Shown in pieces: positions 32,717-42,004 of a DNA stretch of 64,000 nt. A model generated the notes under the pieces. The model worked only from the letters and a program-made list of their open reading frames with translations. It was not told where the DNA came from and did not search any database. The number at the start of each line of letters is the position of its first letter. The first letter of the stretch is position 1. The stretch is from the NCBI GenBank assembly GCA_028278345.1, contig JANQEL010000028.1:1-64000 (forward strand). Direction: 5' to 3'. The DNA comes from Myxococcota bacterium. GTDB lineage: Bacteria; Myxococcota_A; UBA9160; UBA4427. The translations under genes were made by a program, and so were the position numbers.

Positions 32717-33571
32717 TCAGGGAGCGACCGGACGGATGTCGCTCTGCTGCCAGCGCGTGAGGCCGTCGGGCTGATAGGTGAGCAGGAGCAGCCTGCGCCG
32801 CACGTCCGAGCGGTTGCTCATCGAGCCGTGGACGATGTCCCCGTGGAAATAGACGATCGAGCCGGCGGGGAGATCCATCGGGACGGGCTCGTTCAGCTCG
32901 TAACGATCGACGTCGGTGTAGAGCCGCCCCACCACGCCGCGATCCTCGAAGCAATCGAGGGCGCCGTGCTTGTGGCTCCCCGGGATCATCCACAAGCAGC
33001 CGTTCTCGATCGTCGAGTCGTCGAGGATGATGCCGACGCTCACCAGCTGATCGAGGTGATCGCACAGGAACGCCCAGTAGGGGTTGTCCTGATGCCAGGG
33101 AAAGGGCGCGCCGCCCGGGCGCTTGAAGTTCAGCTTATCGCTGAAGAGGCTGATGCCCTCGCTGCCCACGATGTCGCGCGCCGGCCCCCACAGGCGGACG
33201 TCGTCGATCATGGCGTCGAGGCGCGGGTCGAGGTGGTGGTAGGGCTCCATGGTGCGGATCTCGCCCGAACCGTCCTTCCATTCCCACTGCACGCTCGACC
33301 CGAGGATCATCTGGTAGCGCTTGCCGTCGATCAGCCGAACCGGTTCGACGTCGGGTTCGCGGGCTGTGCGTTCGATCTGGTCGTGGATGCCGTCGACGGC
33401 CTCGCGCATGGGGGCGAGTTCGTCTTCCGAGAAGACTCCCGTGCGCGCGAAGTAGCCGTCGCGCTCGTATTGGGCCATCTCGTCCGCGGTGGCGCGTTCG
33501 TCGCCCACGTACGGGCGCGCGAATTCGGCCCCGCTCGGTGTGGTGGTGTCTTCTGCGAGTCCAGGGGACAT
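32717..33571 (-). CDS. Phytanoyl-CoA dioxygenase (PhyH) family protein
   Basis: A 284-residue Fe(II)/2-oxoglutarate oxygenase. The iron-binding His-x-Asp is in PWHQDNPYW and the distal His in DIVHGSMSNRS; the 2-oxoglutarate-binding Arg is probably in SDVRRRLLLLTY. The ATG at 33571 has AGGAAAG upstream. PhyH enzymes hydroxylate at the alpha position of branched acyl-CoAs or other small substrates, and this bacterial branch is often of unknown substrate. The adjacent thioesterase gene supports an acyl-CoA substrate. Confidence 0.9.
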   Translation of the reverse strand: MSPGLAEDTTTPSGAEFARPYVGDERATADEMAQYERDGYFARTGVFSEDELAPMREAVDGIHDQIERTAREPDVEPVRLIDGKRYQMILGSSVQWEWKDGSGEIRTMEPYHHLDPRLDAMIDDVRLWGPARDIVGSEGISLFSDKLNFKRPGGAPFPWHQDNPYWAFLCDHLDQLVSVGIILDDSTIENGCLWMIPGSHKHGALDCFEDRGVVGRLYTDVDRYELNEPVPMDLPAGSIVYFHGDIVHGSMSNRSDVRRRLLLLTYQPDGLTRWQQSDIRPVAP

Positions 33572-33672
33572 GGTGGGACTTTCCTGTATCCGTCTTGCTC
33601 GGCGCGTGGTTCTCGGTTCGTTCGTCCTTCGCACGGCGCGTGAGTTCGCGCCCGCCGCGAAGAGCGCAAACG

Positions 33673-35217
33673 TTAGCAGGACGCTTCGATCCCAAGCAGC
33701 CTGCATATCTCGCGCGCCGCGACGTCGACCGGTTCGAGATCGACCTCCACCGTGCGTGGCGCGAGGCCACGCACGAGCATCCGCGCGATGGGTGTCATGG
33801 GACGCGGCGTCCCGCGCGAACCGCGCGAACGCCCCTCGAGGAGTCGCGCAGTGAGGCGATCTCTCCAGGATCGACGCCGAGGCCCAGCGCGAACCACGAG
33901 GTCGATGCCCGGCAAACAGAGATCGATTCCGACGCAACGTATGAACCCGCGCCCCCGCCTTTCGAGTTGCCGGATGGCCCACCGACCTTCGCGGCCAGAT
34001 GCAATGACGAGATCGGGAGCGAGCCGCGTTCCGCGGGTCGCAGCAAGGACCGAAGCCGGGACGCGCTCGAGACGACAAGCGACCTTCGAGAGCGCGGGAG
34101 AAAGCAGGGACTCGGCGGGTGACCCTTCTCCGATCCACCAGACGCGGGGCTCTTCTCCTCTTGCCACCGGTCCACCGTGCACGACCTCCCGACGCTTCGC
34201 CCCGAAGCCGAGACACCAGCGCACAGCCGGATGCCGTCGCGAGGCGTCGCGCATTCGTGCTTCCACGCGTCGCCGTTGCGGGCCGTCGCGACCTTCGAGG
34301 TGCGCCACGACGGCACCCGCCTCCGCCTCGAATGCGCGCTGAATCAGCGTGGTAAGCGCGGGCGGCGAAAGGTCCGCGATCGCCTCATCGCGAAGACAGA
34401 CCCAAGGGCCGCGAAACCCTCGCGCCTCGAACCAGGCGAGGGCTTCGACCTCGAGGCCCGTCTGCGGATCGTCCGCGCCACACGTGCGAAGTGCTTGCGA
34501 GGCCGCCTCGTCTTCCGAGTCGCGGGCGTCTCGCGGCAGTTCGAAACCGGCGGCGTCGGCCTCCGCCTCGAGGGCATGCCAGCACGCTGCGCCTGCGCCA
34601 TCGCGGTAGACGAAGCGATCGGGCTGGGGACGCCATGGTTGACTCTGCAGCGTCGTGAAGTGGAGCAGCCCATGGCCCGGTGCGCCGTCGAACTCGTGCT
34701 CGCGAACGTGCCAGCGGGGATCGAGGGCTCCCACTTCTCCCTCCTGCAATGCGATCCCTTCGAGTCGACGCCGCCGCCATCGCCGCACACCCTGGCTGGT
34801 CCACAAGGCCGCCATGCGCTCGCAATCGAGCAGCATGACCGCCGAGTCGAAGCCCCCGGGTGTCTGCAATGCGCGCAGACTGTGACCGTCGAGATCGAGG
34901 TCGAAGAGTTCGGCCGGGTCGCACCCGTAGATCTGATCGACGTCGTTGTAGATCGCGCGGCCGCCGCCCCCGGCGAGGGCCGGCACCTCGAAGCGGTAGT
35001 TCGTGAACCCCGTGCGCCAGCGGCGACGGTCGAAACCCGGCAGGTCGCGAAGGAACTCGATCTCGTAGGCGCGTGCGGGATTCCGCGTACGCATCACCGA
35101 CCAGGCGAAGACCCGCTCCGCGCGGAAGTGATCGTGTTCACTGCCGACGAAGATGCGAACCGGTTCGCGACTCGCGCCGGGAACCACTTCGATCGGGGGG
35201 AGGAGGAGGCGGGTCAA
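33673..35217 (-). CDS. Putative glycosyltransferase with a GT8-like N-terminal domain
   Basis: A 514-residue protein. Residues 15-200 resemble a nucleotide-sugar transferase: VRIFVGSEHDHFRAERVFAW at the start, and AIYNDVDQIYGCDPAELFD with the DxD metal motif around residue 92. The C-terminal portion (about 350-500) includes ESLLSPALSKVACRLERVPA and PDLVIASGREGRWAIRQLER. These recall the ELM1/GtrOC1 type of putative glycosyltransferase, although the match is partial. It is rich in Arg and has no membrane helix. It ends 101 nt before the PhyH start. The fold assignment of the second half is weak. Confidence 0.6.
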   Translation of the reverse strand: MTRLLLPPIEVVPGASREPVRIFVGSEHDHFRAERVFAWSVMRTRNPARAYEIEFLRDLPGFDRRRWRTGFTNYRFEVPALAGGGGRAIYNDVDQIYGCDPAELFDLDLDGHSLRALQTPGGFDSAVMLLDCERMAALWTSQGVRRWRRRRLEGIALQEGEVGALDPRWHVREHEFDGAPGHGLLHFTTLQSQPWRPQPDRFVYRDGAGAACWHALEAEADAAGFELPRDARDSEDEAASQALRTCGADDPQTGLEVEALAWFEARGFRGPWVCLRDEAIADLSPPALTTLIQRAFEAEAGAVVAHLEGRDGPQRRRVEARMRDASRRHPAVRWCLGFGAKRREVVHGGPVARGEEPRVWWIGEGSPAESLLSPALSKVACRLERVPASVLAATRGTRLAPDLVIASGREGRWAIRQLERRGRGFIRCVGIDLCLPGIDLVVRAGPRRRSWRDRLTARLLEGRSRGSRGTPRPMTPIARMLVRGLAPRTVEVDLEPVDVAAREICRLLGIEASC

Positions 35218-35220
35218 TGG

Positions 35221-37359
35221 CTATCCGTCTTCGCTGGCTCCGGGCTCGGAGGTTCCGACTTCGCTCTCGGGCGTGGGTTCTTCCGGGGCGGGATCGGGGC
35301 TCGCGACCGGGGGCGCGACCGCCTGTTCGAACCACTCGATCACGCGGTCGTGAAAGTCGATGCGGTTGCGATCGATCGCGAAGCCATCGAACTCGGTCGC
35401 GTACTCGATCAGGGCCACCCGCTTCCCCGCGACCTCGAGGGCCTCGGCCATGGCCCGGCTCTGGCCGACGGGCACGCGGAAGTCGCGCGCGCCATGCCCG
35501 AGCAGCACGGCGCCGTCGATGGCATCCACCATCGCGATCGGTGCGAAGCGATTGCGCGAGGGCGGCGCGGGTGCTTCCACGGCCTCCTCTGTCGTTTCGG
35601 CCACCGGCTCTCGGGTCGCCTCGGTAGCGTCTGGCGCCTCCTTCTCCTGCCCCGCGGACACGGGAGGCAGGCTCGCCGCCGCCATGGCGAAGGGCTGAAG
35701 GGGCTTCGCATATGCCCGCCACTGGGCCTCGAAGTCCATCACGCCGCCGTAGCTCGCGGCGGCGCGGTAGCGCGTCGGGGAAGCGGCCAACGCCCGCAGT
35801 GCGAGGGTGCCACCGAGGCCCTGGCCGTAGATCACGACCCGCTCGCCGTCGACGCGCCCCGTCGCCGCGAGGGCGTCCACCGCCCAATCGAGATCGCGAT
35901 TCATCGCCATCCCCCACTCCTCGAGGCCGGATCGGTGGAAGGCCCGACCGAGCCCGCGACTGCCGAGGGTGTCGACTTCCAGCACCGCGAAGCCGCGGCT
36001 CGCGAAGAACTGCACCACGGGATCGAAACCGCGAAGCGCGCGATCCCCGGGCCCCTCCGGTGCGAGCACCACGAGCGGCGGCAGAGCACCCGCCCCATCC
36101 GTGGCCGGCAAAGTCAGAAAGCCGCCGCGGGTCGAGCCGTCGGGCATCTCGAGGGTGATGGACTCTCTTTCCACGAGGGTGTCGACCGCCGTCCCCTCGC
36201 GCTCTGCGAAGACGAAGTTCATCTCCTTGCGCTCGCGGTGATAGGCGTAGTAGAGCGGCGGTCGTGCATCGCCCTCGGCCGCGACGATCGCGATGTCTCC
36301 CGATTTCGTCGTGCTGACGATGCGGTGGGAGGTCGTGTAGGGGTCGACGGAATGCAGGGAGCGCACGATCAGCTCGTGCTCCTCGCGATCCGCATCATCG
36401 AACCAGGCCACCTCTCCGGTCTCGGCTTCGTAGCGGGCCCCCACGGCCCGACCCGAAGTCGGGTCGAGATGCACGCCCAGCACGTCGAATCGCGGATGCG
36501 CGTAGACCTCGCGCCCGATCACTGCGCTGGCGAGATCGAACTCGTACAGGGCATCGCGCCCGTCTTTCTCCGCCAGCACATAGATCGTTCCCGGATCGTC
36601 GTGGAAGCCGGCGAAGCGAATCGCCGGCGCGAGGGCCTCGACCGACTCCGAGACGACCGTCAGCGGTTCGTTCACCCGCTTGCGGGCCAGGAGGGTGTAG
36701 CTCCGCCCATCGGCCGAGCGTCCGATCGCCTCGGCGGCGCGCACCCGCCCCGACGCGTCGGCGAAGAAGGAATCGACATTCGGCAGTTCGCCCTGCACGT
36801 CGCGAAGCCGCCCCGAGTAGACACTCATGCGACTCACCGAAGGCGCCTTCGCACCGAAGGTGAGATGACTCACGAGCACCCCATCGCGATCGTCGGGCAG
36901 GCGATGGAGAACGCGATCGGGATGCGTGATCTGCGCCTTCAGCCAGCCGAGCCCACGATCGGGCCAGTTGCGCCCCAACAACTCGGCGCGCGGTCGCTCG
37001 CGGTTCACGGCATAGAAGCGCGACACCAGCGGACCCGCCGGGCCGCGGGGATCGATGTCCTGCCCCTCGAGCAGGAGACGTTCCGAGTTGGCCCACCACA
37101 GCTTCGTGAGCCGCACCTCTTCGAGGGCGAAGTCGGCCACGGGCACCGTCTCCTGCCCCACGCGAGGTCGCACGAAGACCTTCTGGATGTCGCTCCCCGA
37201 ATAGACGAAGGCAATGTGCCGGCCGCTCGGCGAGAGCCGAGGCTGGCTGATCGTCGGATTCGCGAAGAGGCCCGCTCGAGCGGCCTCCTCTGCGTTGGCG
37301 TTCGCCAGTGCGATCGACAGAAAGAAGAAAGAAAGAACCGCTGCAGCGGAACCACGCAT
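35221..37359 (-). CDS. Exported S9-type peptidase homologue lacking its catalytic Ser and His
   Basis: A 712-residue prolyl-oligopeptidase-like protein with a signal peptide (VLSFFFLSIALANANA, start ATG 37359). It has an N-terminal beta-propeller of WD-like repeats and a C-terminal alpha/beta-hydrolase domain. The nucleophile elbow, normally GxSxGG, reads YGQGLGG (near 35810-35829), with Gly in place of Ser. The catalytic Asp is kept in HGARDFRVP (near 35469-35500), but the His position in EFDGF (near 35371-35405) is Asp. It is therefore probably not a serine peptidase. A low-complexity Ala/Pro/Glu insert (residues about 595-625) lies within the hydrolase domain. A scaffold or binding role is inferred. 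Confidence 0.83.
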   Translation of the reverse strand: MRGSAAAVLSFFFLSIALANANAEEAARAGLFANPTISQPRLSPSGRHIAFVYSGSDIQKVFVRPRVGQETVPVADFALEEVRLTKLWWANSERLLLEGQDIDPRGPAGPLVSRFYAVNRERPRAELLGRNWPDRGLGWLKAQITHPDRVLHRLPDDRDGVLVSHLTFGAKAPSVSRMSVYSGRLRDVQGELPNVDSFFADASGRVRAAEAIGRSADGRSYTLLARKRVNEPLTVVSESVEALAPAIRFAGFHDDPGTIYVLAEKDGRDALYEFDLASAVIGREVYAHPRFDVLGVHLDPTSGRAVGARYEAETGEVAWFDDADREEHELIVRSLHSVDPYTTSHRIVSTTKSGDIAIVAAEGDARPPLYYAYHRERKEMNFVFAEREGTAVDTLVERESITLEMPDGSTRGGFLTLPATDGAGALPPLVVLAPEGPGDRALRGFDPVVQFFASRGFAVLEVDTLGSRGLGRAFHRSGLEEWGMAMNRDLDWAVDALAATGRVDGERVVIYGQGLGGTLALRALAASPTRYRAAASYGGVMDFEAQWRAYAKPLQPFAMAAASLPPVSAGQEKEAPDATEATREPVAETTEEAVEAPAPPSRNRFAPIAMVDAIDGAVLLGHGARDFRVPVGQSRAMAEALEVAGKRVALIEYATEFDGFAIDRNRIDFHDRVIEWFEQAVAPPVASPDPAPEEPTPESEVGTSEPGASEDG

Positions 37360-37532
37360 CGCCACCCCCCAGGACAGATCCGATTTCATCATCGCGGGAG
37401 GGTATCGCCCCGGCCTCCAGCACGACAGCGCGACGCGACGCGTTCGAAGGCGACGAACCGATCGAGAAGCGGCCAAGCACCCCGAGAAACGCGTTGCGTT
37501 GTGAGTACGCGCACGCTCTCTATGCTGGGCGC

Positions 37533-38252
37533 GTGGAGTTCCTCGACCGCCAACGCCTGCTCGCCATCACGCCTGCGGAGTTCGAAGGCCAGAAGCCCTT
37601 TCCCTGGTGGAACCCTCGCGGTCTGCTGCACGACGAGGCCTACGCCCTATTGTGTCGCCATGCGCCCCCCGCCGAACTCTTCGAGGCGGACTTCGGCAGG
37701 CCCCGCAAGTTCGGTCAACGCAGTCACGATCGGCTCACCCTGCGCTACGACACAGAACTTCCGATCCACGAGGTGTGGCACGCGTTCGTGCGGGAACTGC
37801 AGAGTGAGGTCTACACGACGTTCCTCTCTTCGCTGTTCCACACCACGCGCTTTCGCCTGCGGACCCACTGGCACTACACGCCAGTCGGATGCTCGGTCTC
37901 TCCCCATTGCGACAGCCAGACGAAGCTCGGAAGCCACCTCTTCTATCTGAATCCCGAAGCCGAGTGGAAGCCGGAATGGGGCGGCTCGACGCGCCTGCTC
38001 GCGGTCTCCCCTCCCCGCTCGGCCCCTTCGCGTCGGAGCCATCCCGACTTCGACGACTTCGACGCGCAGATCGAAACCAACGCCGTCGGAAACGTGAGCC
38101 TGCTCTTTCGCCGGCGGGAAGATTCGTGGCATGGCATGGCGCCGCTTCACTGCCCGAAGGAGCGCGTGCGGCGCGTGTTCACCGTGGTGCTGGAAGACAC
38201 GCGTTGGTACGCGCGTTGGCGCCTGGGATTGCGCGACCGGCGGCGGCGCTGA
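37533..38252 (+). CDS. 2-oxoglutarate/Fe(II) oxygenase family protein
   Basis: A 239-residue protein starting at a GTG (VEFLDRQRLL). The double-stranded beta-helix signature is visible: VSPHCDSQTKLGSHLFYLN with the His-x-Asp pair, WGGSTRLL, and the distal SWHGMAPLHC with the third His, followed by the Arg of RRVFTVVLED. The hydroxylase substrate is unknown; related proteins act on amino acid side chains or small molecules. The gene is divergent from the S9-like gene. The exact start is uncertain because the frame continues upstream without another good start. Confidence 0.78.
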   Translation: MEFLDRQRLLAITPAEFEGQKPFPWWNPRGLLHDEAYALLCRHAPPAELFEADFGRPRKFGQRSHDRLTLRYDTELPIHEVWHAFVRELQSEVYTTFLSSLFHTTRFRLRTHWHYTPVGCSVSPHCDSQTKLGSHLFYLNPEAEWKPEWGGSTRLLAVSPPRSAPSRRSHPDFDDFDAQIETNAVGNVSLLFRRREDSWHGMAPLHCPKERVRRVFTVVLEDTRWYARWRLGLRDRRRR

Positions 38253-38372
38253 GCACTCGCTTCTGGTCGACCCGCCCGGTGTTCTTCCTCATACTGCTCG
38301 ACGGCCAGAGAGCGCTGGCCACTGCCCCTCCCCCGCCTCGACACCGGGGACGCTTCGAAGGAGCCGCTGCCC

Positions 38373-39434
38373 ATGCGCGTCGAAACCGTGATCCTCGGTC
38401 CCGACACCGATCAATACGCCGGCAAGGGACAGCCGGCGACGAACATCCGCCACATCTGCGAGGTCGCTCAGAAGATGGAGCGTCTGGGCTTCGACGGGGT
38501 GACGACGCCCGAAGCCGGTCACGACCCCTTCCTCCCGATTCCGCTGATGGCCGAGCACACCCGAGACATCCAGCTGGGCACCAACGTCGCGATCGCCTTT
38601 CCGCGAAGCCCCATGGTGATGTCGCAGATCGCCTGGGATCTACAGCAACTCTCGGGTGGACGCTTTCGCCTCGGCCTCGGTACCCAGGTGAAGGCGCATG
38701 TGGCGCGACGCTACGCCACCCCATGGACCGGGCCGCCCGGGCCGCGCATGCGCGAGTACCTCGAATGCATGCGCGCGATGTTCGCGACCTTCCAGGAGCC
38801 GAAGCCCACCTTCTACAGCGGAGAGCACTACGAGTTCTCCATGATGAACCCCTTCTTCAACCCCGGCCCGATGGACCACGCGCCCCCCGAGATCCTGATC
38901 GCCGCCGTGAACCCCTACATGGCGCGACTCGCGGGCGAGCTGTGTGACGGGCTGCGGCTGCACCCGATCGCGACCTTCGACTTCACACACAAGGTCGTGA
39001 TGCCCGCCGTCGACGAAGGCGCCCGCAAGAGTGGACGCGAGGGCGGGCAGATCGACGTCGTTGGTGCCCCCTTCCTCTGCCTCGCGAAGGACGAAGCCGG
39101 GCTGCGCGCCGCGATGGACGATCAGAAGCAGCACATCGCCTTCTACGCCTCGACGCCGACGTACCACTCCGTACTCGAACACCACGGTTGGATGGACACG
39201 GCCCACGAGCTCCACCGCATGACACGCGAAGGCAAGTGGGCCGAGCTTCCCCGGTGCATCAGCGACGAGATGCTCGAAGAGTGGGCGATCGTCGCCACCT
39301 GGGACGACTTCGCCGAGAAGTGTCGCGCGCGCTGCGAGGGCATCTTCGATACCGTGCTGCTCGATCTACCGCCGGAAGCGCGCGCCGACGAGGACTTCGT
39401 TCGCGAGACCGTCTCGAAACTCCAGGCCGCGTAG
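38373..39434 (+). CDS. LLM-class flavin-dependent oxidoreductase, probably F420-dependent
   Basis: A 353-residue luciferase-like TIM-barrel oxidoreductase. Family features include VTTPEAGHDPFLP near residue 50, LGTNVAIAFPRSPMVMSQIA, and LSGGRFRLGLGTQVKAHVAR. The loop ATPWTGPPGPRMREYLECMR is typical of the F420-dependent branch found in lipid-degrading bacteria. AAGGAG lies upstream of the ATG. The reaction may be oxidation or reduction of an alcohol, ketone or acyl-CoA. Together with the next gene, an enoyl-CoA hydratase, it suggests a fatty-acid or terpenoid breakdown unit. Confidence 0.88.
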   Translation: MRVETVILGPDTDQYAGKGQPATNIRHICEVAQKMERLGFDGVTTPEAGHDPFLPIPLMAEHTRDIQLGTNVAIAFPRSPMVMSQIAWDLQQLSGGRFRLGLGTQVKAHVARRYATPWTGPPGPRMREYLECMRAMFATFQEPKPTFYSGEHYEFSMMNPFFNPGPMDHAPPEILIAAVNPYMARLAGELCDGLRLHPIATFDFTHKVVMPAVDEGARKSGREGGQIDVVGAPFLCLAKDEAGLRAAMDDQKQHIAFYASTPTYHSVLEHHGWMDTAHELHRMTREGKWAELPRCISDEMLEEWAIVATWDDFAEKCRARCEGIFDTVLLDLPPEARADEDFVRETVSKLQAA

Positions 39435-39471
39435 CACGGCCGCTCAGCCGCAACGAACGCAAGGAGCCCCC

Positions 39472-40293
39472 ATGGACGTACAGGATCAGTTCACCTTCGA
39501 AGTGAAGGACGGCATCGGCATCCTCACCATCGATCGGCCCGATCGACTCAACGCCGTCAATTGGGAACTGTGCCAGGCGATGGCCTCCCTGCTCGACGAG
39601 CTGCGCACCAACGACGAGGTGCGGGTGATCGTGCTGACCGGCGCGGGCGGGGCCTTCTCCTCCGGTGGCGACGCCGAGTTCCTCTCGGGCAACGCGGCGC
39701 GGCCGATCCCCGGGCTCACCGATGCGCCCCTGGAACGCTTCCAGCGCAAGCATCCCGCGGGCATGTTCGCCGAGTTCACGCGCATGATCGTCGCCGTCGA
39801 CAAACCCGTGATCGCCGCGATCGAGGGGCCCTGCATGGGGGCCGGGCTCGCCTACGCCCTGGCTTGCGATCGCCGCTTCGGTTCGAAGACCACGCGCATG
39901 AGCGCCGCGATGGTGCGCCTCGGCTTCGCCCCCGACTGCGGCATCAGCTACTTCCTCCCGCGCGTCGCCCGGCTGCCCGTTGCCTTGAACATGATCACCA
40001 CCGGGCGCATCCTCGAAGCCGAGGAGGCCTTCAACGAAGGGCTGATCGACGAACTCGTCGAGGAGGGAGAGGCCTTGAATGCTGCCCTCGACTACGCGCG
40101 CAAGCTCGCCCAGGGCCCGAGCGTCGCGATCGATCTCGCGCGCCACTTCATCTACAAGTCGTTGAACTCGACCCTCGAAGACATGCTGCGTTACGAAGGC
40201 GTGGCCGCCGTCATGTCGGCCATGACCGACGACGCCAAGGAGGGCACGGCGTCGTTCCTCGAGAAGCGGCGGCCCAACTACCGCGGGGTCTAG
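39472..40293 (+). CDS. Enoyl-CoA hydratase/isomerase family protein
   Basis: A 273-residue crotonase-fold enzyme. The first oxyanion-hole segment is GAFSSGGDAEFL and the second AIEGPCMGAGLAYALACD. The residue that would be catalytic Glu in a hydratase lies in MVRLGFAPDCGISYFLPR, where the usual EE dyad is not evident, so hydratase activity is not certain. AAGGAG 5 nt before the ATG marks the start. It lies between the LLM oxidoreductase and a membrane spermidine-synthase-like gene, all on the plus strand. Confidence 0.9.
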   Translation: MDVQDQFTFEVKDGIGILTIDRPDRLNAVNWELCQAMASLLDELRTNDEVRVIVLTGAGGAFSSGGDAEFLSGNAARPIPGLTDAPLERFQRKHPAGMFAEFTRMIVAVDKPVIAAIEGPCMGAGLAYALACDRRFGSKTTRMSAAMVRLGFAPDCGISYFLPRVARLPVALNMITTGRILEAEEAFNEGLIDELVEEGEALNAALDYARKLAQGPSVAIDLARHFIYKSLNSTLEDMLRYEGVAAVMSAMTDDAKEGTASFLEKRRPNYRGV

Positions 40294-40299
40294 ACCGGC

Positions 40300-41970
40300 G
40301 TGAAGCAGGACGACGCGGGCCCTCCACAGATGCAGCGTCTCTATCTCGTACTGATCTTCCTGACCGGGGCGATCACCCTCGCGATGGAGCTATTGGCTTC
40401 GCGCATCCTCAACCCCTACTTCGGGGTGAGCCTCTACATCTGGTCGGGGATCCTCTCGATCACGCTGGTCGCCCTGGCCTTCGGCTACTACCTGGGTGGT
40501 CACTTCACCCGTACACCACGCGCCGCGCGAAAACGCACTCTCGACTTCGTCTTCCTGCTGATGCCGACGCTCTCGGGCGTCCTGGTCGTGGGTTCCTGCC
40601 TGCTCTACCCGAAGGTGTTCCACACCCTCGGCAGTGCGAGCCTGGTGTTCGGGGCGTACGCCGCGTGCATGCTGCTCATCTTCTTTCCACTGATCGCCGT
40701 CTCGGCGATGAACCCGCTGCTGGTCGCGATCCAGATGGAGCGTGCGGTCGCGGCGCCTTCGGGGAGCGATAGCGGTTCGGGGCTCGTCTTCTTCATCAGC
40801 ACGGTGGGTTCGGTGGTGGGGGTCTCGCTCACGGCCTTTGCGCTGATCCCGAACCTCACGAACTTCACCTCGATGCTGCTGGTCGCGGCGACGCTCTCGG
40901 GGGTGACCCTCGTCGGCGCGCTGCGAAGCGACGGCCTGGCCGAAGGGGAACGCAAGCAGCTGCTGCTCGCATCCGCCCTCGGCATGGGCGCCGCTGTCCT
41001 GCTCGTCGCCTTCTCTTCGGTCTATCTCAAGAAGAACGAGCCGATCACGTTCGGCGGTCGCGTCTGGACCCTCGAGCGCGAATACACCTCGTTCTTCGGC
41101 AATACGAAGATCCTCTCGATGGCCCCCGTGCCCGGCTCCCCCGACGCCGCCCTCACCGACACGTACGGAACCCTCTACTACAACGACGGCATCACGATGA
41201 ACATCGTCGACGATCGCGGTCGTTCGCTGACCCCCTTCACCTGGGCCCTGGAGTTCCTCGCGCGAGGCTTGCGACCGGACGCGGAGCGCGTGCTGATGCT
41301 CGGTCTCGGCGCCGGGATCATCCCGATGCGCCTCGAAGCCGTCGGGGTCGACGTCGACGTGGTGGAGATCAATCCGAATTCGGTCGATGCGGCCGTCGAC
41401 TTCTTCGATTTCGACCCGGAACAGGTGAACGTCGTCGTCGCCGATGCGCGCACTTTCGTGCGCGAATGTCCCGAGCCCTACGATGTGGTGCTCCTCGACA
41501 TGTCCCACGGCGACGGGCTCCCCGAGTACCTGCTCTCCATCGAGTTCTTTCGCGACGTGCGCCGGTGCCTCACCGAGGATGGCATCACGATCTTCAACAC
41601 CTTCGCCGCGACCGCCCACCTCGACGACTACGATCACATCGTGAAGACCCTCGGCTCGGTCTTCCCCAACCTGCGGATGTACCACGACGGTCTCGAGGAC
41701 GGGAAGCTCTCGATCAGCATCTACCTCGCGGCCTTCCAACGCGAAGACGTGACGCGGCTCCGCCTCCCCGCCGATCCCGTGCCGCCGGGGATGGTGCCGA
41801 CCCTGCAGAAGGTATTCTCCGGGGAACGCCCGATCGACATGGCGAGACTCGAACGCGCCGAGATCCTGCGCGACGAATTCAATCGCTTTTCGATTCTGAA
41901 CATGGCCTCCGACGAGTTCTTCCGGGAGTCGATCCTCTCGACCCTGCCTCCCGAATTCCTCGTCAACTGA
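40300..41970 (+). CDS. Membrane protein fused to a spermidine synthase-like domain
   Basis: A 556-residue protein beginning at GTG 6 nt after the hydratase stop. Residues 10-240 hold about eight hydrophobic helices (first LVLIFLTGAITLAMELLASR). A Rossmann methyltransferase-like domain follows with VLMLGLGAGIIPMRLEAVGV and DVVEINPN, and DVVLLDMSHGDGLPEYLL where polyamine synthases carry the acid that deprotonates putrescine. This architecture is widespread as fused MFS/spermidine-synthase proteins, whose product is usually unknown. Aminopropyl transfer is only a guess. Confidence 0.85.
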   Translation: MKQDDAGPPQMQRLYLVLIFLTGAITLAMELLASRILNPYFGVSLYIWSGILSITLVALAFGYYLGGHFTRTPRAARKRTLDFVFLLMPTLSGVLVVGSCLLYPKVFHTLGSASLVFGAYAACMLLIFFPLIAVSAMNPLLVAIQMERAVAAPSGSDSGSGLVFFISTVGSVVGVSLTAFALIPNLTNFTSMLLVAATLSGVTLVGALRSDGLAEGERKQLLLASALGMGAAVLLVAFSSVYLKKNEPITFGGRVWTLEREYTSFFGNTKILSMAPVPGSPDAALTDTYGTLYYNDGITMNIVDDRGRSLTPFTWALEFLARGLRPDAERVLMLGLGAGIIPMRLEAVGVDVDVVEINPNSVDAAVDFFDFDPEQVNVVVADARTFVRECPEPYDVVLLDMSHGDGLPEYLLSIEFFRDVRRCLTEDGITIFNTFAATAHLDDYDHIVKTLGSVFPNLRMYHDGLEDGKLSISIYLAAFQREDVTRLRLPADPVPPGMVPTLQKVFSGERPIDMARLERAEILRDEFNRFSILNMASDEFFRESILSTLPPEFLVN

Positions 41971-42004
41971 ACCGACTCGCACGCCGAAAGCCAGGAACGT
42001 CTCC

